Shown here: one piece after another, positions 1 to 8,381 of the stretch | Layout of the letters: each line of letters opens with the position of its first letter | Numbering within the stretch: position 1 is the first letter of the stretch | Assembly: GCF_000382345.1 (NCBI RefSeq) | Contig: NZ_KB908102.1 | Location: forward strand, 1-64,000 | Direction: 5' to 3' | Length of the DNA stretch: 64,000 nucleotides | From: Massilia niastensis DSM 21313 | Lineage (GTDB): Bacteria > Pseudomonadota > Gammaproteobacteria > Burkholderiales > Burkholderiaceae_D | Notes under the pieces: generated by a model | What the model was told of the DNA's origin: nothing | The model's input: the letters and a program-made list of their open reading frames with translations, nothing else | Databases searched by the model: none | Translations under genes and position numbers: made by a program

Positions 1-202
1 AATTGTCGATACTGCGCATCGTCACGCCGAACGCTTCGGCAATCTGTGCGGTCTCCCAGCCAGGGCCATGTTCACCCTCATCCAATTTGAGCAGCACCTG
101 GGCGTGCAGAATCTTCCACGCTGCCGACTTGCCTGTATGGGCAATGCGTTCAAACTGCGCGCGCTCTTCAGCTGTCAGCTTCACAACATACTTCTTGTTC
201 AC
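1..202 (-). CDS. IS630-family transposase, N-terminal part (runs off left edge)
   Basis: Reading leftward, a GTG start at 202 follows a strong AGGAGG ribosome site. The product begins MNKKYVVKLTAEERAQ and continues through a helix-turn-helix (WETAQIAEAFGVTMRSID) typical of the DNA-binding N-terminus of IS630-type transposases. About 67 residues are inside the window. The catalytic DDE domain would lie beyond position 1, so it cannot be judged whether the element is intact. A member of another HTH family sharing this N-terminus is possible but less likely. Confidence 0.8.
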   Translation of the reverse strand, partial: MNKKYVVKLTAEERAQFERIAHTGKSAAWKILHAQVLLKLDEGEHGPGWETAQIAEAFGVTMRSIDN

Positions 203-273
203 GATGGCCTCCTGACAGGGTTTACCCGTCAGGTTAGACCTTTTGGAGAAAATTGTGGGTAGCCGCTCCACTA
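1..273 (-). mobile_element. Right end of an IS630-type insertion sequence
   Basis: The transposase start lies about 70 bp from a CTAG at 271-274. IS630 is known to insert at the TA of CTAG and to duplicate the TA. Read inward from that TA the sequence is GTGGAGCGGCTACCC, a plausible terminal repeat. The matching left end is outside the window, so the exact tip is inferred. Confidence 0.55.
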
Positions 274-434
274 GTGCCCTGAATGGCAAATTCGTTGAAT
301 AAATTTAGCGAGAATCGGCCTGATACTGCGTCACAAATGCGCGCAAGGCCACCGGCCTTGCTGTGCTTTGTTCCTTGTCTCAGACCGATTTCGCCAAATT
401 TATTGTTCAACGAACTTGCCACCCAGGACACTAG
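271..434. repeat. CTAG-bounded 164-bp inverted-repeat (MITE-like) element
   Basis: Two arms of about 53 bp (271-323 and 381-434) are near-complete reverse complements. Both read from the outer CTAG through GTGYCCTGRRTGGCAA to TTCGTTGAA and a TAAATTT block. A second small hairpin (CAAGGCC/GGCCTTG, 344-360) sits in the centre. Each end is CTAG, as expected for TA duplications of a Tc1/mariner-IS630-type element. The right arm stops 2 bp before the next start codon and supplies its upstream region, including an AGGA at 425-428. No credible protein is encoded inside. Confidence 0.75.
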
Positions 435-436
435 TC

Positions 437-1582
437 ATGAGTTCCGCTTCATTCTTCCACCAGCCGCGCCGGGCGCTGCTGCTCGGTACAGTGGTGGTGC
501 TGCTGCACTGGTTGGCGCTGGTCCTGGTCGACGCGCGGCTCGGCCTGCCGCGCCAGTTCGGCGGCGAGGACGGGGCCGGCACGATGCTGGCGCAAGTGCT
601 GCCGGCGCCGGACCCGGCCCCGGTCGCGGCCCCGTCCGAGGCGCCGGCCGCGCCGCTGCCGGAACTGGCGCCGCCGCCCCTGCCCGAGATCGCGGCCCTG
701 CCTGCCGAGGCGGGCACGCCGCTGCCGGCCGCCGGGGCCGCCCCGGAAGACGCGCCCGGCCCGGTCGAGGCGGGTTCCACAGTGGAGGCGAACGGGCCGC
801 CGCTCGCGGCCGCCACACCCGCCGACGCCGTCCCCGCCCAGCCTGTGCCCGAACCGGCCACGCCCCAATCGGCCGAACCTCAGCCGGCCGCGCCGGAATC
901 GCCCCGCTATGCCGTCGACATGCCGCCCTCGGCCGACATCACGATGGACGTCGCACGCACGGACGCCGACGGCGCCCGCTGGTCCGGCGAAGCCTTGCTG
1001 TCGTGGAAACTGAGCGGCGACAGCTACCGGATCAGGATCGAAGCCGGCCTCCGGGTCGTGTTTACCCGCGTGAACCTGCTGGTCCTGGGCAGCGAAGGCA
1101 GGGTGGACGCCACCGGCTTCGTGCCGCTCAAGATGACCGAGAAACGGCGCGGGCGCTCGCTGACCGCGACGCACTTCGACTGGCCGGGGAACAAGATCAG
1201 CTTTTCGGCATCTCAGGCGACTCATCCCCTGGCGCCGGGCGCCCAGGACAAGGCCAGCGTACCGCTGCAGCTGGCGGCGATCGCGCGCGGCGATCCGAAG
1301 CAGTTGAATGGCGATATCGATATCCTGGTCGGGGAAGACCGCGACGCCAGCGTATTCCGCTTCCAGGTGGTGGGACAGGAAGAGATCGAGACCAAGATCG
1401 GCCGCCTGCAGACCTGGCACCTGACGCGCCCGCCCAAGCCGGGCTCGTACAAGTCGCGCCTGGATATCTGGCTGGCGCCGGCCCATGGCTGGGTTCCTGT
1501 ACAGATTCGCAATACCGAATCAAAAGGAGCAGTCACGACGCAAACAGTGAATAATATCGTCTTGACTCGACCTGGACCCTGA
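437..1582 (+). CDS. DUF3108 protein with N-terminal membrane anchor and Pro/Ala-rich linker
   Basis: 381 residues. ATG 437 is chosen because an AGGA lies 8 bp upstream and the hydrophobic segment (about residues 13-33) follows at once; an ATG at 368 would start inside the palindromic element. Layout: short basic N-terminus, one hydrophobic helix, a long Pro/Ala/Glu-rich stretch (about 55-155), then a beta-rich domain matching DUF3108. The layout resembles TonB-like anchored proteins, with a periplasm-spanning linker before a folded domain. The molecular role is not known. Two bases separate it from the next gene, which carries the same domain, so the two are probably co-transcribed. Confidence 0.8.
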   Translation: MSSASFFHQPRRALLLGTVVVLLHWLALVLVDARLGLPRQFGGEDGAGTMLAQVLPAPDPAPVAAPSEAPAAPLPELAPPPLPEIAALPAEAGTPLPAAGAAPEDAPGPVEAGSTVEANGPPLAAATPADAVPAQPVPEPATPQSAEPQPAAPESPRYAVDMPPSADITMDVARTDADGARWSGEALLSWKLSGDSYRIRIEAGLRVVFTRVNLLVLGSEGRVDATGFVPLKMTEKRRGRSLTATHFDWPGNKISFSASQATHPLAPGAQDKASVPLQLAAIARGDPKQLNGDIDILVGEDRDASVFRFQVVGQEEIETKIGRLQTWHLTRPPKPGSYKSRLDIWLAPAHGWVPVQIRNTESKGAVTTQTVNNIVLTRPGP

Positions 1583-1583
1583 T

Positions 1584-2336
1584 ATGCATCAACACACCAT
1601 TCGACAAGCCGGCGCCGGACTGCTGCTGGCCCTGAGCCTGGGCAGCGTCTGGGCCCAGGAAGCCCGCCCGGCGCCCAGGCGTCCGTTCGACCTGCCGCCT
1701 TCCGCCGACCTGAGCTATGACCTGAATGCGCGCCAGCGCGGCTTTTCGCTCAAGGGCGAGGCGGTGGTCACCTGGCGCGCCGGCGAGGGCAAGTACAGCG
1801 TGCGCGCCGAATCGCGGGTGTCGGTGCTGGGCACGATCACCGAAGACCGCAGCCAGGGCACGGTCGACGCCTACGGCCTGGCGCCGCTCGAGTTCTGGGA
1901 AAAACGCCTGCGCAAGAGCCCGACCACGACCACCTTCGACCGTGACGACAAGATCCTGCGCTTCTCGGAGAGCAAGGAAACCTATCCGCTCAAGGGCGGC
2001 GAGCAGGACCGCGTCTCGATCACCTGGCAACTGGCCGCCATCGCACGGGCTGCGGGCGCACGCTTCCGGCCGGGGTCCGAATGGCCTTTCTTCGTGGCCG
2101 GCCGGCGCGATGCCGAGACCTGGATCTTCACGGTCGGCAAGCGCGAAAAGCTGCGCACCGGCCTGGGCGACATCGAGGCGGTGCTGGTGACGCGCGAACC
2201 GCTCGAGGACGACAAGGACCGGACCCTCGAGATCTGGCTGGCCCCTGCGCATGACTGGTATCCGGTCAAGCTGCGCTATACCGAGGGCGAGAAGGAAAGC
2301 ATCGAGCAGACCCTCAGCACGGTGACGAAGCGCTGA
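1584..2336 (+). CDS. DUF3108 protein, exported
   Basis: 250 residues with a cleavable signal peptide (cleavage near VWAQ-EA, about residue 24), then one DUF3108 domain. Shared blocks with the upstream protein include LPPSADLSYDL / MPPSADITMDV near the start and the W-L-A-P-A-H-x-W motif near the end, so the pair looks like a duplication. ATG 1584 is two bases after the upstream stop. Predicted periplasmic. Function unknown; DUF3108 proteins are widespread in proteobacterial envelopes. Confidence 0.82.
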   Translation: MHQHTIRQAGAGLLLALSLGSVWAQEARPAPRRPFDLPPSADLSYDLNARQRGFSLKGEAVVTWRAGEGKYSVRAESRVSVLGTITEDRSQGTVDAYGLAPLEFWEKRLRKSPTTTTFDRDDKILRFSESKETYPLKGGEQDRVSITWQLAAIARAAGARFRPGSEWPFFVAGRRDAETWIFTVGKREKLRTGLGDIEAVLVTREPLEDDKDRTLEIWLAPAHDWYPVKLRYTEGEKESIEQTLSTVTKR

Positions 2337-2347
2337 GTTGGCAGGAA

Positions 2348-2377
2348 TTGCAAGGTTTTAAGACAATCTTGTAATCT
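2348..2377 (+). promoter_or_regulatory. Candidate promoter for the SMC operon
   Basis: TTGCAA (2348-2353) and TAATCT (2372-2377) are spaced 18 bp in the 208-bp AT-richer gap before the kleisin gene. A second -10-like TATACT (2462-2467) lies closer to the gene but lacks a good -35. Weak prediction from consensus alone. Confidence 0.35.
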
Positions 2378-2544
2378 TGCTATCCGCAATAAAGTGTGTC
2401 TTTCCTGCAATTTCGCACCCTTGCCGGGCCCGCCGGCAGCGAATTGCCCAGTCTAAACTGTTATACTGACGCCCCCGCGGAGCCGGCCGGACCTGCCTTA
2501 TCAAGGCGCCGTCCCGTCCGTCCACGCAGACTGGACATCAATAC

Positions 2545-3915
2545 ATGATCGATACATTGGCCGGTGCGGCGCTCGCCGCAGACTCCTTTACGACAGCGCA
2601 AGAAGACGATCCGCTGCAGGCGCACTTCCACGAAGGCGTCGCGCCCGACGAGATCGAGCAGGTGTTCCACCTCAAGCGCGCGCAGACGATGCTGTCGGCG
2701 TTCACGGCGCTGTTCCACGGCACCCAGGACGGCGTGCTGGTGCGCCTGCTGGTGCTGCGCGAGCTGGCCGGCGACACCGCCAGTTCGGCGTTCTCGCGCG
2801 CCGACATCAACCAGAAGCTGGCCTACCTGATCCCGGAAAGCCTGGAGACGGTGCTGAACCGCCTGCGCACCCACGGCCTGCTGGCCTGGGACGCCCCGGC
2901 CGGCGTGTACCGCATCACGCCGCTGGCGCGCAACGTGCTGGCGGCGCTCGAGACCCTGCTGGCGCTGGGCAAGCCCGAGGACGACGAGGCCGAGATGGGC
3001 TTCCTGCTGTCGCAGGTGGCCGGCGCCCAGGCGGTCGGCGGCGTGACCGTCGACCAGCTCAAGCACCTGCTGGGACGCCTGGTCGAGCTGACCGAGGAAT
3101 TCCGCGACGCGATCGCCTCCGGTTCCGAATTCCGCCTCCGCACCTCGCAGGCGAAGTGGCACATGGCCTGCGACTGGGTCGAGAAGGGCTCGGTGATCCT
3201 GCGCGCGATCACCTCCGACGAACGGGCCGACTCGGCCACCCACAAGGCGGCGCAGGCGATCGGCCGCGCCCAGAGCGCGCTGCTGAACATGCAGGGCATG
3301 TTCTCGCGCGCGCTGAACCAGATCGAGCGCCAGCGCGTGCACCTGGGCCAGTCCGGCCTGTCGACCACCGACGTCAAGCGCTGGCTGCTGGCCCACGACG
3401 ACCTGGCCAGCCTGGCCGAAGGCGCGATCGACCGTCCGGTGGTGCCGCTGTTCGCCACCCCGGCCGAGATGATCGACGTGGCCGAGACCGAGCTGCTGGC
3501 CGAGCGCGTCACCTCGACCGGTCCGAAGGGCCTGCCGAGCGGCCAGGACGCGCCGCTGACCGTCAACGACAACCCGGCCATGATGGTCGAGCTGAACGAC
3601 TGGATCAACAAGCTGGCCGATTTCGCCAACCTCGGCAACTTCCCGGAATTCTCCGAGATCGGCCCCAAGAAGGTCCAGCTGCACGAGTCGCTGCTGCCGG
3701 CCAGCTTCGCGGTGGCGTCCTACCGCGCCTCGCTGCTGCCGCTGCTGGGCGACGCGGCCGAGGCCAGCCTGCAGGGCGCGACCGCCGACCTGGCGCGCCT
3801 GCCGCTCAGCTTCGAGCCGGTCGACGAGATGATCCAGCTGGACGACCCGGAAGTGGCGGCCATGTCGATTGCAACCCTCTCTCTCAATCCAGAAAGCGGC
3901 ACGCCCAATGAATGA
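2545..3915 (+). CDS. Kleisin-like subunit of an MksBEF/JetABC-type condensin (MksF/JetA-like)
   Basis: 456 residues, first gene of a three-gene operon kleisin - kite - SMC. The N-terminal half looks like a winged helix (around residues 45-130, VFHLKRAQTMLSAF to GVYRITPLARNVL), followed by long amphipathic helices (about 140-270), as in MukF/MksF-type kleisins. Recognition rests on this layout plus gene order: the following gene overlaps by 8 bp, and the SMC gene comes third, the same order as jetA-jetB-jetC of Wadjet and close to mks operons. In such complexes the kleisin bridges the SMC heads and binds the small subunit. The ribosome site is weak. The family assignment is likely rather than certain, since the primary sequence is divergent. 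Confidence 0.68.
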   Translation: MIDTLAGAALAADSFTTAQEDDPLQAHFHEGVAPDEIEQVFHLKRAQTMLSAFTALFHGTQDGVLVRLLVLRELAGDTASSAFSRADINQKLAYLIPESLETVLNRLRTHGLLAWDAPAGVYRITPLARNVLAALETLLALGKPEDDEAEMGFLLSQVAGAQAVGGVTVDQLKHLLGRLVELTEEFRDAIASGSEFRLRTSQAKWHMACDWVEKGSVILRAITSDERADSATHKAAQAIGRAQSALLNMQGMFSRALNQIERQRVHLGQSGLSTTDVKRWLLAHDDLASLAEGAIDRPVVPLFATPAEMIDVAETELLAERVTSTGPKGLPSGQDAPLTVNDNPAMMVELNDWINKLADFANLGNFPEFSEIGPKKVQLHESLLPASFAVASYRASLLPLLGDAAEASLQGATADLARLPLSFEPVDEMIQLDDPEVAAMSIATLSLNPESGTPNE

Positions 3916-4627
3916 CGATGCACAAATCCTGATCGCGCGCCTGCTCACGCACCAGACCCTGCGCCGCGACGACAAGATGGTCAAGCGCGCGCTGTCGGAC
4001 GACATGTTCCGCACCGAAGTCGACAAGCGCCTGCTCGAATCGGGCCTCAAGCTGCTCGACAACGTGTACGCCGACCATGTGACCATCGCGCTGCACCGCA
4101 ACGTCGAGCCGAAGATCTTCGGCGCCAAGGACATCTGGCAGAACAACAACTTCGGCCTGACCCGCGACGGCGTGGCCCTGCTGGTGGTGCTGTGGGCGCA
4201 GATCATCCTGCCCAAGCGCGAGCGCCAGGAAACCCACACCACGGTCGACGACGACCAGAGCGACATGTTCGACAAGGAAGCGTCGATCCCGCGCGCCGAG
4301 GACACCTCGATCGGCATCTCGTACACCGCGCTGCTGTCCGACTTCGGCGACAAGCTGGGCAAGAAGACCCGCATGGACATGAACCTGGGCGTGCTGTCCA
4401 AGCTGGGCTTCATCGAGCGCCGCGGCGACGTGATCCTGGAAGGCCCGCTGCTGGACCTGATGATGGACACCGACGTGCTCAAGGAGCGCATCATCAACGG
4501 CGCGCTGGCCGAGGTGTTCAAGCGCGCCCCGCTGGCCGCCGCCCCGCGCCGCATCGACGCCGCCAACGACGCGGTCGCCGAAGCGGCCGACGCGGTACCC
4601 GACCCAGCCACCGACACCCCGAACTGA
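3908..4627 (+). CDS. Small winged-helix (kite) subunit, MksE/JetB-like
   Basis: 239 residues. ATG 3908 overlaps the upstream stop by 8 bp, which suggests translational coupling. The length fits MksE/JetB (about 200-250 residues). The core (about residues 20-210) is helical with an acidic insertion (TTVDDDQSDMFDKE) and a final winged-helix-like stretch (LGVLSKLGFIERRGDVILEGPLL); the tail is Ala/Asp-rich and probably disordered. In the family this subunit binds the kleisin and contacts DNA. The assignment depends on size, position between kleisin and SMC, and wing-like pattern; no unique motif is visible. Confidence 0.65.
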   Translation: MNDDAQILIARLLTHQTLRRDDKMVKRALSDDMFRTEVDKRLLESGLKLLDNVYADHVTIALHRNVEPKIFGAKDIWQNNNFGLTRDGVALLVVLWAQIILPKRERQETHTTVDDDQSDMFDKEASIPRAEDTSIGISYTALLSDFGDKLGKKTRMDMNLGVLSKLGFIERRGDVILEGPLLDLMMDTDVLKERIINGALAEVFKRAPLAAAPRRIDAANDAVAEAADAVPDPATDTPN

Positions 4628-4635
4628 GATAGCCG

Positions 4636-7458
4636 ATGTTCCATATCAAATCACTCGAACTGGTCCACTGGGATTACTGGCAGCGGATCAAGAACATCCC
4701 GCTGGACGCCAAGATCATCACCATCGCCGGCCAGAACGGTTCGGGCAAGACCACCCTGCTCGATGCGATGCGCACCCTGTTCGGCCTGGACTGCTCGATG
4801 GGCCGCACCTACAAGCACTATGCGCGCCACTCCGGCCAGCAAAGCGCCTGGCTGCGCGCCGTGGTCGACAACAAGCCGGTCGGCCGCCAGCTGTCGAACC
4901 GTCCGTTCCGCCATTCCGGTTTCTTCTCGGACGACGAGGTGACCCTGTTCTGCCAGGTGCAGAAGAACGGCGGCGACTGGAAGCGCCAGTACCTGATGCG
5001 GCCCGGTAACGTCGAGATCGAGGAAGTCACCGAGGCGACCGACTGGCTCGGCGTCGAGAACTACCGCAAGCGCCTGGCCTCGGCCGGCCTGTCGCCGGCG
5101 ATGTCGAAGGTGCTGGCCCTGGAGCAGGGCGAGACCGACAAGCTGTGCGAATACGCGCCGCGCCAGCTGCTCGACCTGGTGTTCCAGGTGTTCGGCGACA
5201 AGGAAGTGCTGGACGCCTACGACGAAGCCAAGCGCCACCAGCGCGACACCGAGACGGAACTGAAGCGCTTCGAGGGCGAGCTGGAAACCTCGCGCATCAA
5301 CCTCGAGGGCCTGCGCCTGCGCGTGGCCAATTACCACCAGTGGGAAGACCTGCACAAGGAAAAGCGCGAGCTGAAGGAAGGCGTGCTGCCGGCGCTCGAA
5401 TACCACGAGGCGCGCGAGAAGGCCGCCAGCAACAGCCGCCAGCTGCGCGAAGCGCGCAAGCCCATGCTGCAGGCCGACAGCATCCTGAACGAGAAGCGCA
5501 ACCAGCTCGTGGCCCAGCAGCGCGCCCTGACCGACGCCCAGAAACTGGAAACCCAGCTGGAGCAGGAAGGCACCGAGCTGGCCAGCCGCCTGAACCAGAT
5601 CAACGCGCGCCTGAAGCCGCTGGAAAGCGTGCTGGAACAGAAGGAACGCCTGCAGAAGCTGTCCGCGGACGCCGGCGCCGACATCGCCGACGTGGCCAGG
5701 CAGCTGGAAGAGAAGGAAGCCGAGCTGGCGCGCCAGAAGCAGGCGCGCGAAGTCATCTCCTCGAAGATCGCGGGCGAGATGGCCACCATCTCTGCGCTGC
5801 AGGGCAAGAGCGCGATGCCGGAGCCGGAAGCGCAGCGCCTGATGCGCCGCGTGCTGCGCGACGAGGGCATCGCCCACGCCATGCTGTCGGACATCGTCGA
5901 GGTGACCGATCCGAAGTGGCAGGGCGCGGTCGAGGGCGTGCTGGGTGGCTACGCATCGGTGGTGCTGCTGGAGAAAGCCAAGGATGCGCCGGCGGCCTAC
6001 CGCCTGGCCGAGAAGGAACGCTATCGCCACTTCATCGTCCCGGACTGCATCGACGCGCCGCTGGTGAAGGATGACAGCCTGCTGTCGGTGGTCCGGTTCT
6101 CGAGCAGGGCGCCGGGCTGGCTGATCGACCAGCTGGCGCGCATCGAGCGGGTCGACTCGGTCGACGACGGCTTCAAGACCCGTTCCGAGGAATGGATCAC
6201 GCCGGACGCCTACCACCGCGAACGCCGCGGCGGCCGCTCGCTGTTCGTCGAGCCTTCGCGCTACCGTTTCGGCGCCGCGGGCAAGACCCAGCGCCTGGAA
6301 GCGATCCAGAAGTCGCTGCCGGCGCTGGAACAGAAGGAAGACGCGCTGACCCTGGCGATCAGCAAGCTGGCCGCCGAAGTGGGCGGCCTGAAGGCGCGCA
6401 TCGCGGGCGTGGACGCGGCCAAGGAACTGGCTGCGCGCCAGGCCGAGTTCGAGGAAGCCGCGCGCGCGCTGGCGCCGCTCAAGACCGAGCGCCTGGAAGT
6501 CGGCGCGCGCCTGGGCGAGCTGCAGACCCTGAGCAAGAACGCGACGGTGGCGCGCACCCGCGCCGACACCGTGTGGCAGAACGCGCGCATGGCGCTGTCG
6601 GAAGCGGAAGCGGGCATGCGCCTGAACCACCGCCGCCAGATCGAGCAGCGCACCGAGCACGCCAAGACGCTGCTCGACCTGCGCCGCAGCTGGCGCCATG
6701 TGCCGGCCAACTGGAAGAACGGCGACTGGCGCGGCGCGCTGGTGGCCAAGCACCAGAACGCGCACCAGGTGAACCTGCGCCTGCAGTCGCTCGACCATGC
6801 GCTGGCGCGCAGCGACTGGGAGCTGGATGCGACCGTGATCGACCAGTACCAGCGCCTGCACGACCAGCTGCAGAACCGCCAGTCCGAGACCGAGGAGCGC
6901 CGCTACCAGAACAACCGCGCGATCGAAGCCACGGCGAATGCGCGCGGGGCCTACATCGAGCGCCTGCGCTACACGATCAAGACCTACACCAAGAACATCA
7001 AGGAGCTGGGCGCACTGGCCGGCATCGACGTGCAGGCCGATCCGGTGCGCCTGGAGAACGACGACGTCCAGCTGGCCCAGGCCGGCCTGCACGTACGCTT
7101 CAAGTTCGACGGCAAGGACCAGATCGGGATGAACGACGGCGAGGCCTCGGGCGGGCAGCAGGTGATGAAGTCGCTGGTGCTGCTGATCGGCCTGCTGAAG
7201 TCGGAAGAGGGCTCGGGCGGCTTCGTGTTCATCGACGAACCATTCGCCCACCTGGACATCCGCAACATCCAGCTGGTCGGCGAGTTCCTGAAGAACACCG
7301 ACGCCCAGTACCTGATGACGACGCCGCTGACGCACAATACGGACGTCTACGATCCGTCGGAGCTGACCCTGATCACCAGCAAGAAGAAGAAGGATGTGCA
7401 GTGGGCGCAGCCGATTTTCGTGCTGCAGAGAAGGAAGGATGCGGCGAAGGCCGCGTGA
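4636..7458 (+). CDS. SMC-like ATPase with hinge, MksB/JetC type
   Basis: 940 residues. Walker A GQNGSGKTT at residues 32-40; a coiled-coil arm about 185-400; a globular hinge-like region about 405-550; a second coiled coil about 555-790; signature GEASGGQQ at about 835-842; Walker B GGFVFIDEPFAHLD at about 860-873, with an H-loop-like MTTPLTHN shortly after. This head-coil-hinge-coil-head order defines SMC proteins. The arms are short compared with MukB (about 1,480 residues) and closer to small MksB forms. It is expected to dimerise at the hinge and load or extrude DNA using ATP with the two upstream products. The stop is followed by a rho-independent terminator, so the operon ends here and no Toprim nuclease gene (jetD/mksG) follows. 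Confidence 0.85.
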   Translation: MFHIKSLELVHWDYWQRIKNIPLDAKIITIAGQNGSGKTTLLDAMRTLFGLDCSMGRTYKHYARHSGQQSAWLRAVVDNKPVGRQLSNRPFRHSGFFSDDEVTLFCQVQKNGGDWKRQYLMRPGNVEIEEVTEATDWLGVENYRKRLASAGLSPAMSKVLALEQGETDKLCEYAPRQLLDLVFQVFGDKEVLDAYDEAKRHQRDTETELKRFEGELETSRINLEGLRLRVANYHQWEDLHKEKRELKEGVLPALEYHEAREKAASNSRQLREARKPMLQADSILNEKRNQLVAQQRALTDAQKLETQLEQEGTELASRLNQINARLKPLESVLEQKERLQKLSADAGADIADVARQLEEKEAELARQKQAREVISSKIAGEMATISALQGKSAMPEPEAQRLMRRVLRDEGIAHAMLSDIVEVTDPKWQGAVEGVLGGYASVVLLEKAKDAPAAYRLAEKERYRHFIVPDCIDAPLVKDDSLLSVVRFSSRAPGWLIDQLARIERVDSVDDGFKTRSEEWITPDAYHRERRGGRSLFVEPSRYRFGAAGKTQRLEAIQKSLPALEQKEDALTLAISKLAAEVGGLKARIAGVDAAKELAARQAEFEEAARALAPLKTERLEVGARLGELQTLSKNATVARTRADTVWQNARMALSEAEAGMRLNHRRQIEQRTEHAKTLLDLRRSWRHVPANWKNGDWRGALVAKHQNAHQVNLRLQSLDHALARSDWELDATVIDQYQRLHDQLQNRQSETEERRYQNNRAIEATANARGAYIERLRYTIKTYTKNIKELGALAGIDVQADPVRLENDDVQLAQAGLHVRFKFDGKDQIGMNDGEASGGQQVMKSLVLLIGLLKSEEGSGGFVFIDEPFAHLDIRNIQLVGEFLKNTDAQYLMTTPLTHNTDVYDPSELTLITSKKKKDVQWAQPIFVLQRRKDAAKAA

Positions 7459-7462
7459 TGCG

Positions 7463-7487
7463 AAAGGGACCCTCGGGTCCCTTTTTT
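7463..7487 (+). terminator. Rho-independent terminator of the SMC operon
   Basis: AAAGGGACC-CTCG-GGTCCCTTT hairpin ending in a run of six or more T, 5 bp after the SMC stop codon. Confidence 0.9.
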
Positions 7488-7494
7488 ACGTTCG

Positions 7495-7712
7495 GGGTCA
7501 GGTCTGTCATTCGGACATGGGCGCACAACCCTTGCGAAATCTCAGAACAGTTTTACGTATCGTGAGATTTTTTCCGCTTTTCGACATGGTTCGTGATGCA
7601 CGGGTTGCGGTGACAAAGGTGAACCGAGCATTAACGAGTTTGGGATCGACAAACCAGCATTTTGAGATAGCGCAAAGGTGTTCGCTCGGTGTCCGAATGA
7701 CAGACCTGACCC
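7495..7712. mobile_element. 218-bp MITE/REP-like element with 23-bp perfect terminal inverted repeats
   Basis: The ends 7495-7517 and 7690-7712 are perfect reverse complements beginning GGGTCAGGTCTGTCATT. Imperfect complementarity continues inward for about 20 bp more (TTGCG...ATCTCA on both sides). The interior is AT-richer than the neighbours and has no convincing gene. The GGGTCAGGTCT tip resembles palindromes linked to REP-associated (IS200-like) transposases; that link is inference. Confidence 0.75.
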
Positions 7713-7852
7713 TGAGTTCCACATCCTGAGACAACAAAAGAACGAGATTGCAGCTTAACTGACTGGCATTAACGGTGACAGGCCAGTGAAAAAGCGATGG
7801 TCTTCCGCCCCGCTACTCTGCTATCCTTTCGTGAGGACACGCGGAGAGCCCC
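7713..7852. other. Intergenic gap before the lipoprotein gene
   Basis: About 140 bp. It contains the short repeat pair CTGGC...GCCAG (7762-7785) and presumably the promoter of the next gene. No strong consensus promoter or ORF was recognised. Confidence 0.4.
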
Positions 7853-8359
7853 ATGAGGAAAAATTTCCAGCTCGCATCCATCGTTCTCGCCTTCTGCACA
7901 CTGTCCGCCTGCGGCGGATCCGATTCCGATTCCGGGCCCGAGACGCCCCGGCCGCCGGCAGGTTCGAGTTTGCAGAGCATGCGTATCTTCAACAAAGGCA
8001 CGACCGTGTTCAGCGCCACGGCTGCCACGGATTACGCACCGGGGCGCCTCGCCTATGAGTCCCAGGCGCCCGACGGCACCCCTGTGAAGTTCACGGCCAC
8101 CCTGGGCACCGAGGATTTCGGGCGCCTGTCCACGCTGGTCGAATCGACGAACCTGGAAAAGACGCTGGGAGCACCGAATAACGTCCATGCGCCGTGCCGC
8201 CATAACGGCTACGATATCTCACTGATGCGCAACAACGTGACCTACATGTTCATGATACCGGGCAGCCAGACCTGTGGCGCGGCCATCCTTCCCGTGCTGA
8301 GCCAGCTGCTGGAGCTGCACAGTCAGCTGCTCATCAAATACACGCCGCCGCCGGGCTGA
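7853..8359 (+). CDS. Lipoprotein of unknown function
   Basis: 168 residues. The lipobox LSAC ends the signal peptide at Cys20, followed by a Gly/Ser/Asp-rich linker (GGSDSDSG), so the mature protein is probably lipid-anchored. The body has no recognised domain. A pair of cysteines (CRHNGYD and SQTCGAA) may form a disulphide. ATG 7853 follows GGAGAG at a good distance. It stands alone between the mobile-like element and a convergent gene. Confidence 0.75.
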   Translation: MRKNFQLASIVLAFCTLSACGGSDSDSGPETPRPPAGSSLQSMRIFNKGTTVFSATAATDYAPGRLAYESQAPDGTPVKFTATLGTEDFGRLSTLVESTNLEKTLGAPNNVHAPCRHNGYDISLMRNNVTYMFMIPGSQTCGAAILPVLSQLLELHSQLLIKYTPPPG

Positions 8360-8381
8360 CAGCGCTGGCCCGGACGCCGGT

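Noticed and set aside
400..1536. Long minus-strand open frames opposite the first DUF3108 gene
   Set aside because: They are Ala/Arg/Pro-rich shadows caused by high GC, without ribosome sites or recognisable motifs; the plus-strand frame has a membrane segment and a domain.
2461..4644. 727-residue minus-strand frame opposite the kleisin and kite genes
   Set aside because: Low-complexity, no ribosome site, and it would overlap two coupled plus-strand genes.
4651..7335. 894-residue minus-strand open frame opposite the SMC gene
   Set aside because: Composition is rich in Gln, His, Val and Leu with no domain; it mirrors codons of the SMC gene, whose motifs are complete.
7542..7737. 60-76 residue frames inside the 218-bp inverted-repeat element
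   Set aside because: They span the terminal repeats and lack ribosome sites; repeat structure explains the sequence.
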